Below, piece by piece: positions 34,692 through 43,480 of a stretch of DNA of 64,000 bases. A model generated the notes under the pieces. It was not told the DNA's origin and made no database searches. It saw only the letters and a list, made by a program, of their open reading frames with translations. The position numbers were made by a program, and so were the translations under genes. The stretch is from Bradymonas sediminis (GTDB taxonomy: Bacteria > Myxococcota_A > Bradymonadia > Bradymonadales > Bradymonadaceae): NCBI RefSeq assembly GCF_003258315.1, contig NZ_CP030032.1, positions 4,943,501 through 5,007,500 of the forward strand. Direction: 5' to 3'. Numbering within the stretch: the first letter of the stretch is position 1; the number at the start of each line of letters is the position of its first letter.

Positions 34692-35348
34692 ATGTCCACT
34701 CCCAACCCCAACTCTCCGCGCTATATCGTCATCGAAGGCCCCATTGGCGTGGGGAAGACGACGCTCGTCAACCTGATGGCCAAGCGCTACCAGGGCAATA
34801 CCGTCCTGGAGATCTTCGAGGAGAACCCCTTTCTTGAGCGCTTCTACCAGGATCGCGACGCCTACGCGTTTCAGACCGAGATGTTCTTTTTGCTGAGCCG
34901 CTACAAGCAGCAGGAGCAATTCGCCCAGCGCGACCTCTTTTCGGCCCTGTCGGTCAGCGATTACCTCTTCGTGAAGAGTCGCCTCTTCGCCAGCCTGACG
35001 CTGTCGGACCATGAGTTGGCGCTCTACGATCGCATGTACACGATCCTCACCAATCAGATCCCCACGCCCGACGTGGTGGTGCACCTGCACGCGCCGCTCG
35101 ACGTGCTCCAGGGGCGCATCAAGAAGCGCGGGCGCTCCTACGAGGAGAATATGGACCTGGATTATCTGGACCGGCTGCGCGGGCTCTATCACAACTTTTT
35201 TGCCCATTATGATGAGTCGGCGCTGATCGAGGTGGACACCTCGGACGTCAACTTCTCCGAAGACCCGGCCGCCCTCGAGGCGCTGATGGCCAAGATCCAG
35301 CGCGCCTATCAGCTGCGCAAGGCGCCGGCGCAAGTGATTGAATTTTAA
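34692..35348 (+). CDS. Deoxynucleoside kinase (dCK/dGK family)
   Basis: 218 aa. The P-loop GPIGVGKT lies at 16-23. EENPFLERFY (the Glu of the deoxyribose site), FQTEMFFLLSRYKQ, the DRS-like segment SVSDYLFVKSRLFA and the lid region KKRGRSYEENMDLDYL follow the family order. It phosphorylates deoxyadenosine, deoxyguanosine or deoxycytidine for nucleotide salvage. The exact base is not decidable here. It is a single gene on the plus strand with a terminator right after it. Confidence 0.9.
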   Translation: MSTPNPNSPRYIVIEGPIGVGKTTLVNLMAKRYQGNTVLEIFEENPFLERFYQDRDAYAFQTEMFFLLSRYKQQEQFAQRDLFSALSVSDYLFVKSRLFASLTLSDHELALYDRMYTILTNQIPTPDVVVHLHAPLDVLQGRIKKRGRSYEENMDLDYLDRLRGLYHNFFAHYDESALIEVDTSDVNFSEDPAALEALMAKIQRAYQLRKAPAQVIEF

Positions 35349-35367
35349 GCGTTAAATTGTGCGCATA

Positions 35368-35405
35368 AAAAGACCCCAGACGGCGACGCCGGCTGGGGTC
35401 TTTTC
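35368..35405 (+). terminator. Terminator after the deoxynucleoside kinase gene
   Basis: AAAAGACCCCAG pairs with CTGGGGTCTTTT. The inner CGGCG/CGCCG bases extend the stem, and T4 follows on the plus strand. A4 on the other side makes it usable for the convergent lipoprotein gene too. Confidence 0.9.
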
Positions 35406-35424
35406 GTTTCGTGCACGCTCAGGG

Positions 35425-36621
35425 TCAGTCTCTTTGCCACTCCAGCGACTCGCCGTTTCGGCGAAATGCGTTGACGAGCGCGCCGGTCGAAGTGTCGAGG
35501 ACCAGGATCCCGGAGTCGGCGCAAATGGCGAGCTGGCGGGCGTCGGCGGAGAACTCGAAGCCGCAGATCTTGGCGGAGTCCAGGCGGGTCGTCCAGCGAT
35601 AATCGCCGGACTTAAAATCGCGCATCGCCACGACCCACTGGCCGTCGGATTTCTCGAGCACCGCGAAGCTCTCGGCGAGCTTGGGCGAGGCGGCGACGAA
35701 TTCGCCGCGCGATTCTTTGCTCCAGGGGAGTTGGACCGGGCGGGCGCGCTCGATGACGCGCAATTGGCCGTCGCGGGTCGTCGCGACGAGGTAGGATTGC
35801 GACAGGCCGAGCGATTTGCCCGCCCCGGGCAGCCGCCCGACGCCGTCGACCTGGTCGGGGGTGGCGAGGTTCCAGCGAAGGATATCGCCATCCGTCACTC
35901 CCATCACCAGGGAGTCATCCGGGGTCACCACGACCTGGCCGCTGGCCGGCGGCAGGCCCACCGAGAAGTCGGCGGTCTGGCGCATCGCGACGCGTTTGAG
36001 GTCGCGGGTCGACGCTTTATCAAGCTTCTTTTCGGACTTCTTCCACACGTGCAGGGCGCCGCTTTTTTCGGCCGCGTAGAACCCCGCGCCGCTTGTAAAG
36101 AAGCCGCCGACCTTCAGGTCTTTGACCTTCGAGAGGCGAAAGAGCACCTGGTTGTCGCGCAGGCGAATCACGGTCGGTGGCGTCGAGGCGATAAACGCAA
36201 ACTCGGCCGACGGCGACAGGGCGACGAGCGGGCCGAGCTCTTCGCTGGCGCGATGGAGGGTGGCTTCGCGGGTCTTCGCGTCGAGATCGACCCATTGGCC
36301 GTCGGCGAAGCCTAAGCGAAGGTGGCCGCCGCGTCCCCAGGTCATCGCGCTGACCCTGGCGCTGGTCGCCTCGGGAAGAAAGGTCGGCAAGGTTGCCCCC
36401 GCGTTGGCCCGAGATTCGGAGTCTGAGTCCCGCGCCTCGCCGTGCCCCAACGCGCTTTGCGCGCCTGCGGTTGGGTTCGAAGCGCCGGCGCCCGACGGCC
36501 CCGCGCAGCCGGCCCACAAGAGCGCGCCGCCCATCACCAGGGCGCCTGCGACCCCTCGGAGTCGCGTGGTCTTTGCGGTGAAATTCGAGTCGAGCGGCCC
36601 AGAATAACGCTTGGGATTCAT
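35425..36621 (-). CDS. Lipoprotein with beta-propeller-like repeats
   Basis: 398 aa. A basic start and a hydrophobic segment end in a lipobox (LLWAGC, Cys about 39). The Ser/Ala-rich tether runs to about residue 85. The remainder has WD40/PQQ-like blade repeats of about 40 residues (LRLGFADGQWVDLDAKTREATL, VVVTPDDSLVMGVTDGDILRWNL, YLVATTRDGQLRVIE, QLAICADSGILVLDTSTGAL). No enzyme motif is visible, so a scaffold or envelope sensor is likely. It is the last of three minus-strand genes (39 bp after the 427-aa membrane protein) that look like one operon. Confidence 0.7.
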   Translation of the reverse strand: MNPKRYSGPLDSNFTAKTTRLRGVAGALVMGGALLWAGCAGPSGAGASNPTAGAQSALGHGEARDSDSESRANAGATLPTFLPEATSARVSAMTWGRGGHLRLGFADGQWVDLDAKTREATLHRASEELGPLVALSPSAEFAFIASTPPTVIRLRDNQVLFRLSKVKDLKVGGFFTSGAGFYAAEKSGALHVWKKSEKKLDKASTRDLKRVAMRQTADFSVGLPPASGQVVVTPDDSLVMGVTDGDILRWNLATPDQVDGVGRLPGAGKSLGLSQSYLVATTRDGQLRVIERARPVQLPWSKESRGEFVAASPKLAESFAVLEKSDGQWVVAMRDFKSGDYRWTTRLDSAKICGFEFSADARQLAICADSGILVLDTSTGALVNAFRRNGESLEWQRD

Positions 36622-36660
36622 ATGCTTACTGCATCAAAAAAGTGCGGGGATTACCGAGGA

Positions 36661-37944
36661 TTAATCAAGCCACTCAATATAGCTGGTCTTCACGAAGAGG
36701 CTCTGCAGGTTGAGGTCGAAGGACTTCGCCGCGTCGCCGCGCCAATATTTTAGGCCGCAATGCCAGGCCGGGAGTCCGTCTTCTTTGGTGCAGTGACCGC
36801 GCTCAATCGCGCCGCGCAGCGTATAGTCGGGCGGCGAGTTCTCGTCGCCGTTCCACACGGCGAGGAAGTGATTTCCGACCGGAGTCGGGGTGGACTTGTC
36901 GAGCTTCTGCTGAATCGTGGCGGCGTCTTGGGGCGCGACTTCTTCGGGCGTCTCCTCGCTCTTGGCGTCTTCTTCGAGGTGGAACGCGAGTTTGCAGGTT
37001 TCTCGCCAGCGGCGCACCAACTTCGAGTCGGCGGCGCGCGCGCCCATATTGGCGGCTTTGGCCAGGCCAAGGGAGGCGGCGCGCGCGGCCTTTTCGTCCG
37101 GTGAGTTCACCACCCGGCAGAGCATAAAGGCGGCGCCGACCCGAAGATCTGCGTTATAATTCGGGAGCTTCTCGCTCTGCTCGATATGCCACATGCCGGG
37201 TTGGCCGTCGGCCGAGAAATTGCCCATCCCGTGGGCAACCCGCGGCATATCCGCCGCCAGCGTTTTGGCGTCGGTCATCTGAAGATGCTTCTCGACCATA
37301 TCCAAGACGTCGACGCCCTGGTCCGGGGCGAGTTTTGCGAGCACGCGCAAGCAGGCCGGCTGGGCGCGAAAGGTCTGCGTCATGCCGCAGAGGCGTAGCC
37401 AGCGGGTGAACTCGGGGGTCTGAGGGATGGTGTTGTTCTGGTAAAAATATTTGAGGAAGGTCGCCACGATATCGGGCGCGGCGTAGAAAAACTGCGTCTG
37501 CTCCCAGAATTTCTCCAGCTCCGCGTGAACCTGAAGGTCGCTTGAAACCTCGCCGTTAATATAAGCGCCCATCAAGCAGCCCCAGGGGGCGAATTGGGCG
37601 CCGCGCGCGACGACCTTCGCCAACTCTTCGTCTGCCTGGGCGGCCAGGGCGCCGCTGGTCAGTTGCGGGCGCACGTTTTCGCAGGTCTTTTCGGCCACCT
37701 CGCGCGGCCCGAAGCGAAAGGCCTCGATCGTCTGGTCGAGTTCGGTCTTGGGTTCTTCTTTCGCGCCGGCGGCGGCCTGGGCGCCCTCAATGAGCGGGGC
37801 GGGGTCGGGGCGTCGCTCGCGGAAGAATAGGAAGAGCGCGATGCACAAGAGCATGCACACCGCCCAGCCCAGCACCAGCGCCATATTCAGTTCATTGAGA
37901 TCTTCTTCATCCGCAGAGCCGGGGATATGTAATTTATTGCTCAT
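36661..37944 (-). CDS. Single-pass membrane protein of unknown function
   Basis: 427 aa. An acidic N-terminus is followed by one membrane segment (about residues 21-41, ALVLGWAVCMLLCIALFLFF) and a positive stop (RERRP), so the bulk is probably periplasmic. The soluble part is Ala/Glu-rich and helical, with scattered Cys (ENVRP, GCLMGAY, RLCGMTQ, HCTKEDGLPAWHCGLKYWRGD). Helical-repeat character is suggested, but no family is recognised. It lies between the tail-anchored winged-helix protein gene (42 bp upstream) and the propeller lipoprotein gene. Confidence 0.65.
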   Translation of the reverse strand: MSNKLHIPGSADEEDLNELNMALVLGWAVCMLLCIALFLFFRERRPDPAPLIEGAQAAAGAKEEPKTELDQTIEAFRFGPREVAEKTCENVRPQLTSGALAAQADEELAKVVARGAQFAPWGCLMGAYINGEVSSDLQVHAELEKFWEQTQFFYAAPDIVATFLKYFYQNNTIPQTPEFTRWLRLCGMTQTFRAQPACLRVLAKLAPDQGVDVLDMVEKHLQMTDAKTLAADMPRVAHGMGNFSADGQPGMWHIEQSEKLPNYNADLRVGAAFMLCRVVNSPDEKAARAASLGLAKAANMGARAADSKLVRRWRETCKLAFHLEEDAKSEETPEEVAPQDAATIQQKLDKSTPTPVGNHFLAVWNGDENSPPDYTLRGAIERGHCTKEDGLPAWHCGLKYWRGDAAKSFDLNLQSLFVKTSYIEWLD

Positions 37945-37986
37945 AAGCCCAATAGACCTGTTGGGGGTGAAGGGAGATTTACTTGC

Positions 37987-38742
37987 TTAGATCGACAACT
38001 TGACCAGCAGCATAATGAGGACCAAACCGAGCACCGCGACGCCCATGATCGCCCACTTGGGGCTGGATGGTTCCTTGGGCTCCGCCTCGGCCTGGATGGA
38101 CATATTACGCTCGTAGAGCGCCTTGGAATACTCGAAATCCGGGAAGGTATACCAGAGGGTGTCGGTGTCCTCGTCGTAGCGCAGCGCGATATGGCCTTCG
38201 GCCTGGAAGTCGTTGAGAATGCTTTGGATTTTGGCGCTCGGCAGGTCGAGCCGGCGCGTGAGGTAGGCCAGCTCGATGGTGCGGTTTTTGGCGTTGGCGG
38301 CGACCCGCAGCACCTGGTGCTCCTCGCGCATCTTGCGCTCCCAATCGGGACCGCTTTTGAGCTGCGCGATGGTATTGTGCAGGCTATAAGCTTCGTCGAA
38401 TTGGGAGCCGCTCTCAAGGTCCAGGTCGCGGTGGATATAGCGCTCTGGCTCGGGGAATTTCACCCAGCTCAGCGACTCCTTTTGCACCCGCTCCATGCCC
38501 ATCTCCTCGTCCTCCTCCAGGCTCTCCACGATGCGCGTGACGCTCTGCACGTCCAGGGGCAAATAGGTGGCGAGTTGCAGGGTATGGATGAGGTGATCTT
38601 CGTGTCGCTGGGCCAGAACGGCGGCGACCTCCGAGACCAATTGTACACAGACCGGCCCCAGGTTAAATCGATGGGTATCAACCATAACTTCGTCTATTTC
38701 GGGAAATTTGCTCGCTGCGCGCGATCTTAAAATCGCATCCAC
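37987..38742 (-). CDS. Tail-anchored protein with two winged-helix-like domains
   Basis: 251 aa. Residues about 35-90 (LAQRHEDHLIHTLQLATYLPLDVQSVTRIVESLEED) and 145-200 (AKNRTIELAYLTRRLDLPSAKIQSILNDFQAEGHIALRYDEDT) each look like a winged helix-turn-helix fold. The protein ends in one membrane span (WAIMGVAVLGLVLIMLLVKLSI), leaving no tail outside, so it is tail-anchored with the helix domains in the cytoplasm. Start is uncertain: ATG at 38742, or the ATG at 38685 (MVDTHRFNL). No family is recognised. It is first in a three-gene envelope cluster. Confidence 0.65.
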   Translation of the reverse strand: MDAILRSRAASKFPEIDEVMVDTHRFNLGPVCVQLVSEVAAVLAQRHEDHLIHTLQLATYLPLDVQSVTRIVESLEEDEEMGMERVQKESLSWVKFPEPERYIHRDLDLESGSQFDEAYSLHNTIAQLKSGPDWERKMREEHQVLRVAANAKNRTIELAYLTRRLDLPSAKIQSILNDFQAEGHIALRYDEDTDTLWYTFPDFEYSKALYERNMSIQAEAEPKEPSSPKWAIMGVAVLGLVLIMLLVKLSI

Positions 38743-38967
38743 GCAGCCGGACCGTCAACCACCCGGTACCGAAGGGATGGTATTGTATATGCGCGAAGTA
38801 TCAAGACACAAGCCTGCGGCGATAAAAACCGGGGCGTTGTGGCCTTACCCCTGCTTGGAGCGGCGTGGCTTGGGGTCCAATGGTCGAAGCCGGTGAGCGA
38901 GAATCACCCAAGCCGCCGCCGCACCATCACGGCGCGTGGCGATTGAGCAGCGGCGGGGCGCGCAGCG

Positions 38968-39870
38968 TCATAGATTCTTATAATTTTTGACGGCGAAGGT
39001 GTCGCATTGGCGAGGGTCGCCGCTGGTGAACCCTTTTTTGAACCAGCGCAGGCGTTGCTCGCTGGAGCCGTGGCTGAATTTGGCCTCGTCGGTGTGGCCG
39101 AGGGCGTCGTCGCCGATGGCATGGGCGGCCTGGGTGGCCTCGCTGAGGTCTTCGTCGGTGATGGAGAGGTCTTCGCGCGCGCTATGTCCCCAGACGCCGG
39201 CCAGGCAATCGGCCTGGAGTTCGACGCGCACCGACACCTGGTTCTTGGTCTCGCCGGGCATCTTGAGCTGCATCGAGCCGATCATATTCTGCACATGATG
39301 GCCAATCTCGTGGGCGATGACATAGGCCTGGGCAAAATCGCCGGGGGCCTTTAGGCGCTGCTCGAGCACATCATAAAAGCTCGGGTCGATATAGAGCTTA
39401 TTGTCGGCCGGGCAGTAGAAGGGGCCGACGTCGGAGGTCGCGCCGCCGCAGCCGCCGGTGGTCACCGCGCCAGAGAATACCACCAGGGTCGGCATCTTAT
39501 ACGGGCCCGGATTCTTGCCGTAATCGGGCAGGTTTCCCGCGCTAAATTGCTGCGTCCAGGTGTCTTCGGTGGAGGCGAGCACCGCGCGCGAGAAGTCACA
39601 GGCCGCGGCGTTTTTGTCCGAAGATGCGCACACGCTCGCCGCTGTTTGGGTGGTGCCGGCGGAGCCGCCCAGCAGGGATTGCTTGATGCTGCTGGGCGCG
39701 AAGAGGTAGACGCCCCCGAGGATCACGCCGCCGACCAGCATCCCTTTGACGCCGAACCGGCGCGCGACCGTGCTGAGCAGGCGAATGCCGATGCCGCCGC
39801 CGCCGCCTCCGCCGCTGCTCGCGCCTCGATCTTCGAAATTATCCGAGCGTCTCTTTCCGCCAATATCCAT
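38968..39870 (-). CDS. ypfJ: YpfJ-type neutral zinc metallopeptidase
   Basis: 300 aa, typical of the family. It begins MDIGGKRRSDNFEDRG, then a Gly-rich stretch, then one membrane segment (about 42-58, GMLVGGVILGGVYLFA). The zinc motif is HEIGHH (His187, Glu188, His191), followed by MPGETKNQVSVRVELQADCLAGVWGH, whose Glu/Asp region gives the third ligand. Paired Cys (TTGGCGG, FYCP) suggest an extracytoplasmic catalytic domain. Shine-Dalgarno GAGGAG. The substrate of this family is unknown. Confidence 0.9.
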   Translation of the reverse strand: MDIGGKRRSDNFEDRGASSGGGGGGGIGIRLLSTVARRFGVKGMLVGGVILGGVYLFAPSSIKQSLLGGSAGTTQTAASVCASSDKNAAACDFSRAVLASTEDTWTQQFSAGNLPDYGKNPGPYKMPTLVVFSGAVTTGGCGGATSDVGPFYCPADNKLYIDPSFYDVLEQRLKAPGDFAQAYVIAHEIGHHVQNMIGSMQLKMPGETKNQVSVRVELQADCLAGVWGHSAREDLSITDEDLSEATQAAHAIGDDALGHTDEAKFSHGSSEQRLRWFKKGFTSGDPRQCDTFAVKNYKNL

Positions 39871-40108
39871 AAATCTCCTCGCCTGAGTATAAACTAAATT
39901 CGGATTATCTTTCCGTCTGGCACAATTTAACAGGTATATCCGTAAATGATGAACGCGCGCGCATCAATGATGCGCTGAATCGCCGCAGGGGCGCCAGAAC
40001 AGTCGTGGAGACGGGGGCAACGCCTGGGCTTAAGCGTAAACGCATAAGGTTCGACCGCCACACGGCTGCAGCGGAGCGTCGGGAGATAGATATGGGTTGT
40101 GAGAATAG

Positions 40109-40182
40109 CACGCCCGACAGGATTCGAACCTGTGACCGTCGGCTTAGAAGGCCGATGCTCTATCCAGCTGAGCTACGGGCGC
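40109..40182 (-). tRNA. tRNA-Arg(TCT)
   Basis: The cloverleaf reads on the minus strand from GCGCCCG to CGGGCGT plus a discriminator G. The anticodon loop CTTCTAA gives TCT. The D arm (GCTCAGCTGGATAGAGC) and T arm (CAGGTTCGAATCCTG) are standard. Acceptor pair 1-72 is G:U. CCA is not encoded. Confidence 0.93.
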
Positions 40183-40269
40183 TTGGATGGCCTCGCCGGG
40201 CCTGAGAGGCCGCGTTCGAAGGCGGATGAAGATGATTTTTGAAGATGGTATTCGGCGGACCGAATGAAG

Positions 40270-40343
40270 TCGGGGCGTCCGGATTCGAACCGAAGACTTC
40301 CTGCTCCCAAAGCAGGCGCGCTACCAGGCTGCGCCACGCCCCG
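40270..40343 (-). tRNA. tRNA-Pro(TGG)
   Basis: On the minus strand the acceptor CGGGGCG/CGCCCCG is perfect and is followed by discriminator A. The anticodon loop CTTTGGG gives TGG within the stem CCTGC/GCAGG. The T arm is TTCGG-TTCGAAT-CCGGA. CCA is not encoded. It is 87 bp upstream of tRNA-Arg and probably cotranscribed. Confidence 0.93.
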
Positions 40344-40448
40344 AATGCTGCAATGCCTATGAGGGCGCTCGCGCGTACTCATAGGCAGTGGCTTATAGAG
40401 CATCCCCGCGACAGTTTCAATGCTCCGCGCGGGATTTCGCGATAATTC

Positions 40449-40763
40449 TTAGACGCCGAAGCGTCCCTCGCCGCTTAAGGCGCCCTCGGCGATGGCCTGA
40501 CGCAGGATTGCGGTGGCGGCGTCGACACTATCGGCGGGAACGGTGACCCGGTTCTCGCCGTGTTTTCCCACGCTCAGCGGGAATTGGGAGGGGGCGAGAC
40601 TTCGGACAAAACACTCGATCTCGTTGTCGACGAGGATCTCGCGAATCATCTCCGCCTCGACCGGGTTATAGCTGACGTAGACGTCGACGAGTTGGAAGCT
40701 GCCAGACTCGTTGCTCTGGGCGCGGCGAGCATGGTCGTCGGTGGAGCGGGTGGGTTCGGTCAT
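40449..40763 (-). CDS. DUF2007 domain protein
   Basis: 104 aa from the ATG at 40763, with GAGG 8 nt upstream. The region QLVDVYVSYNPVEAEMIREILVDNEIECFVR, followed by NRVTVPADSVDAATAIL, is the DUF2007 fold, a small ferredoxin-like domain described as a putative signal-transducing or PII-like regulator. It has no signal peptide. No partner is evident: tRNAs lie downstream and a lipoprotein gene upstream. Confidence 0.8.
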   Translation of the reverse strand: MTEPTRSTDDHARRAQSNESGSFQLVDVYVSYNPVEAEMIREILVDNEIECFVRSLAPSQFPLSVGKHGENRVTVPADSVDAATAILRQAIAEGALSGEGRFGV

Positions 40764-40899
40764 GGCGATACCTCTGGGTCGAAGGACATTTTTCGAAGCG
40801 GCCAATCAAGCGTATGTGAAAATAAGCACGCCCGGCCCGGAATCAATGTTCTTCGGCCCGAGCCCACGCCCAGAAACGTGGGCTCAAGGTGGTGAGCGC

Positions 40900-41505
40900 T
40901 TATTTTTTGGGCAGCTCGATGCTGCCTTTGACCTGGTATTCGGCGGTGTCGGTGTCGTCGGACTTGTTCTTAAAGGTGCCGTCAAAATCGATTGAGATCT
41001 GCGCCAGCTTCGAGCCGTCCATCTCGGCGGAGCTGATCGTGAAGCTGCCGGAGGTGGCCTCGACCGAGCCGGGCAGCCCGAGAGTGCCTTTTTCGATGAC
41101 CAGGGCGGCTTTCATGGGGCCCGACAGGTTGCCCATGCCGCTGGTGTCTTCTTCCAGCTCGTAGCGCCCCGGTGTCAGGGTGTCGTCGGCGTCGCCTTCG
41201 AGTTTGATGCGGGTCGTGATGGTCCCGAACTTTGCCTCCCCTTCGGTGGACGCCCAACCGCTGATAATCGTGGTCGTGAAATCCTTGCCAATAAACATCG
41301 AGTTGACCGCGCTGACCGAGGTGCCCGCCTTGAGCGTCTCGCCGTCATAGGTCAGCGAGATTCCCTTATTATCAGTTGAGCTGCTGCCCTTGTCGTCTGA
41401 ATCCGAGTCGGAGTCCGAGCTACAGCCTCCCGCAAGACCCACGACCAGGAGCATTCCGAGCAGAAGGGAGAGGCGGCGCGATGACGTGAAAATGCGGCTT
41501 TGCAT
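40900..41505 (-). CDS. Small lipoprotein
   Basis: 201 aa from the ATG at 41505 (MQSRIFTSS). The signal peptide ends in a lipobox (LAGGC, Cys about 28), followed by a short SDSDSDSDD tether. The mature part is a beta-rich sequence with alternating polar and hydrophobic residues (for example KFGTITTRIKLEGDADDTLTPGRYELEED), in keeping with a small sandwich. It is 94 bp downstream of nadE on the same strand and could be cotranscribed. No function is recognised. Confidence 0.7.
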   Translation of the reverse strand: MQSRIFTSSRRLSLLLGMLLVVGLAGGCSSDSDSDSDDKGSSSTDNKGISLTYDGETLKAGTSVSAVNSMFIGKDFTTTIISGWASTEGEAKFGTITTRIKLEGDADDTLTPGRYELEEDTSGMGNLSGPMKAALVIEKGTLGLPGSVEATSGSFTISSAEMDGSKLAQISIDFDGTFKNKSDDTDTAEYQVKGSIELPKK

Positions 41506-41599
41506 AGGACTTCCTAAGATAGGGGAGCTGCAACGTAATAGATTGACCGGCTTGGGCGAATTGTAGGTGCGGCCCGGGGGCCGGTCAATCATCGATGGT

Positions 41600-43300
41600 C
41601 TATTTGAGCAACTCCTCGTAGCTCGCCGCCAGCGGATAGCGCCGCCCGCGTCCAAACGCGCGCGGCGTAATCTTGATCACCGGCGCGGCCTGGAAGCGTT
41701 TATACTCGGCGCGAAAGAGCTTTTTGAGCACATCGTGGACCATGTCGGCGTCGAAGCCCGCCGCGATCAGGTCATGGGCGCTCTCGCCCGCGTGCAAATA
41801 GCGGGCGAGGATGGCGTCGAGGATGTCGTAGGGCGGGAGGGAATCCTGGTCGGCCTGGTCGGGGCGAAGTTCGGCCGACGGCGCGCGCTCGATGGTGCGC
41901 ACCGGGATAAGCTCGCGGCCGGCGTCGGCGTTGATGCCGCGCGACATCGCGTAGACCAGGGTCTTGAAGCAGTCGCCGATGGGGCTGATGGCGCCGACCA
42001 TATCGCCGTAGAGGGTCGAATAACCCATCGCCGCCTCGCTCTTATTGCCCGGGACCAGCACGAGCTTGCCGAATTTATTGCTCAGCGCCATCAGCGTGGT
42101 GCCGCGGATGCGCGCCTGCATATTCTCCTCGGTGACGTCTTCTTGATAGCCCTCAAACGCCGGGGCCAATTGTTCCAAAAATGCGCCGAAGGTCGCCTCG
42201 ATGGGGATGCTCATAAATTGGATGCCCAGGCTTTTGGCCAGCGCCTGGGCGTCGGTGTTGCTCATCTCGCGGGTATAGCGGGTGGGCATGGCGACGCCCA
42301 GGATATTCTCGGGCCCCAGGGCCTCGGCCGCCAGCGCCGCGCACAGCGCGGAGTCGATGCCGCCTGAGAGCCCGAGGACCGCCCCGCGAAAGCCGCTCTT
42401 ATGCATATAATCGCGCAAGCCCATGACGATGGCTTTGCGCGCCTCGGCCTGGTCTTGGGGCGCGTCGGGCCTGGGCGAGGCGGCGGACATATTGGGGGCG
42501 TCGGCCGGCTCGATTGGGATATCGATGGTCGCGAAATCTTCTTTGAAATCAGCCAGTTCCGAGGTCGTGTTGCCCCGAGCGTCGAAGGCGGCTGAGCGGC
42601 CGTCGAAGACGATCTCATCCTGGCCGCCGACCTGATTCACGAAGACCAGCGGCAGCGCGTGGCGCTGCGCGTGCTCGGCCAGAAGCCCCCGGCGCCGCGC
42701 CGGTTTCCCCAGCTCAAACGGGCTCGCCGCGATATTGATCAGCACCTCGGCCCCCGCCTCGGCCAGCGCCTCGATGGGGTCATGGGCGTATCCGGGTTGC
42801 GCCGAATACCCGGGCAAATTCCACGCGTCCTCACAGATGCTCAAGCCCAGTTTAACGCCCTTAAAGTCGAGGATTTGGGCCGTATCGGCAGGCTCGAAAT
42901 AGCGCGCTTCGTCGAAGATATCGTAGGTTGGCAAGAGTTGCTTGGCGACCGTGCCTACGACCGCCCCGCCGTGGCAAAGCGCCGCGGCGTTTTGCAGGCG
43001 TTTGCCGCAGGCCGCCGGGTTCGGCGCCACGAAGCCGAGCACGATGCCCAGGTCGGCGTCGCTCAGCGCGGCCACGCGCTCCAGCAGGGCGAGTTGGCGA
43101 GCAAGGAATTCGGGGCGCTCAATCATATCACCGGGCAAATAGCTGCTCAGCGCGCACTCCGAGAAGACCACCAGCTCGGCGCCCTGGGCGCGTGCCTTGG
43201 CGACGCTCTCCTTGATCTTCCCAAAATTTCCGACGAGGTCGCCCAGCTTATAATTGTGTTGGGCGAGCGCGATTCGCAGCGTTTTCTTGGTTGGGTTCAT
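41600..43300 (-). CDS. nadE: Glutamine-dependent NAD+ synthetase
   Basis: 566 aa from the ATG at 43300. It amidates deamido-NAD with ammonia from glutamine, the last step of NAD synthesis. The N-terminal nitrilase-type glutaminase carries the Glu48-Lys120-Cys156 triad (VVFSECALSS, AKQLLPTYD, LSICEDAWN). The C-terminal synthetase has the ATP pyrophosphatase loop LSGGIDSALC (about 311-320), followed by TRYTREMSNTDAQALAKSLG and LVPGNKSEAAMGYSTLYGDM. Both halves are complete. Confidence 0.95.
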   Translation of the reverse strand: MNPTKKTLRIALAQHNYKLGDLVGNFGKIKESVAKARAQGAELVVFSECALSSYLPGDMIERPEFLARQLALLERVAALSDADLGIVLGFVAPNPAACGKRLQNAAALCHGGAVVGTVAKQLLPTYDIFDEARYFEPADTAQILDFKGVKLGLSICEDAWNLPGYSAQPGYAHDPIEALAEAGAEVLINIAASPFELGKPARRRGLLAEHAQRHALPLVFVNQVGGQDEIVFDGRSAAFDARGNTTSELADFKEDFATIDIPIEPADAPNMSAASPRPDAPQDQAEARKAIVMGLRDYMHKSGFRGAVLGLSGGIDSALCAALAAEALGPENILGVAMPTRYTREMSNTDAQALAKSLGIQFMSIPIEATFGAFLEQLAPAFEGYQEDVTEENMQARIRGTTLMALSNKFGKLVLVPGNKSEAAMGYSTLYGDMVGAISPIGDCFKTLVYAMSRGINADAGRELIPVRTIERAPSAELRPDQADQDSLPPYDILDAILARYLHAGESAHDLIAAGFDADMVHDVLKKLFRAEYKRFQAAPVIKITPRAFGRGRRYPLAASYEELLK

Positions 43301-43480
43301 AACTTCGTTCTTTTTTGGGGGGCAACTCAAGCCATCTGGCGCAGCATATTTCGGCGTTTCTCAGCCGCGACCCTACGTGAGTCCAATAAAATGGTCCAGA
43401 ACTACGTCGCGGCTGGGCGAGTGGAAGCGTAAATTTGTCCGATCCGCGCGCGCGATGCGCTCCTGCTGATCGGTGGTGAC

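Noticed and set aside
40109-40343. tRNA-linked integration site of a genomic island
   Set aside because: Neither tRNA 3' end is duplicated nearby, no integrase is seen, and neighbouring genes look like core genome.
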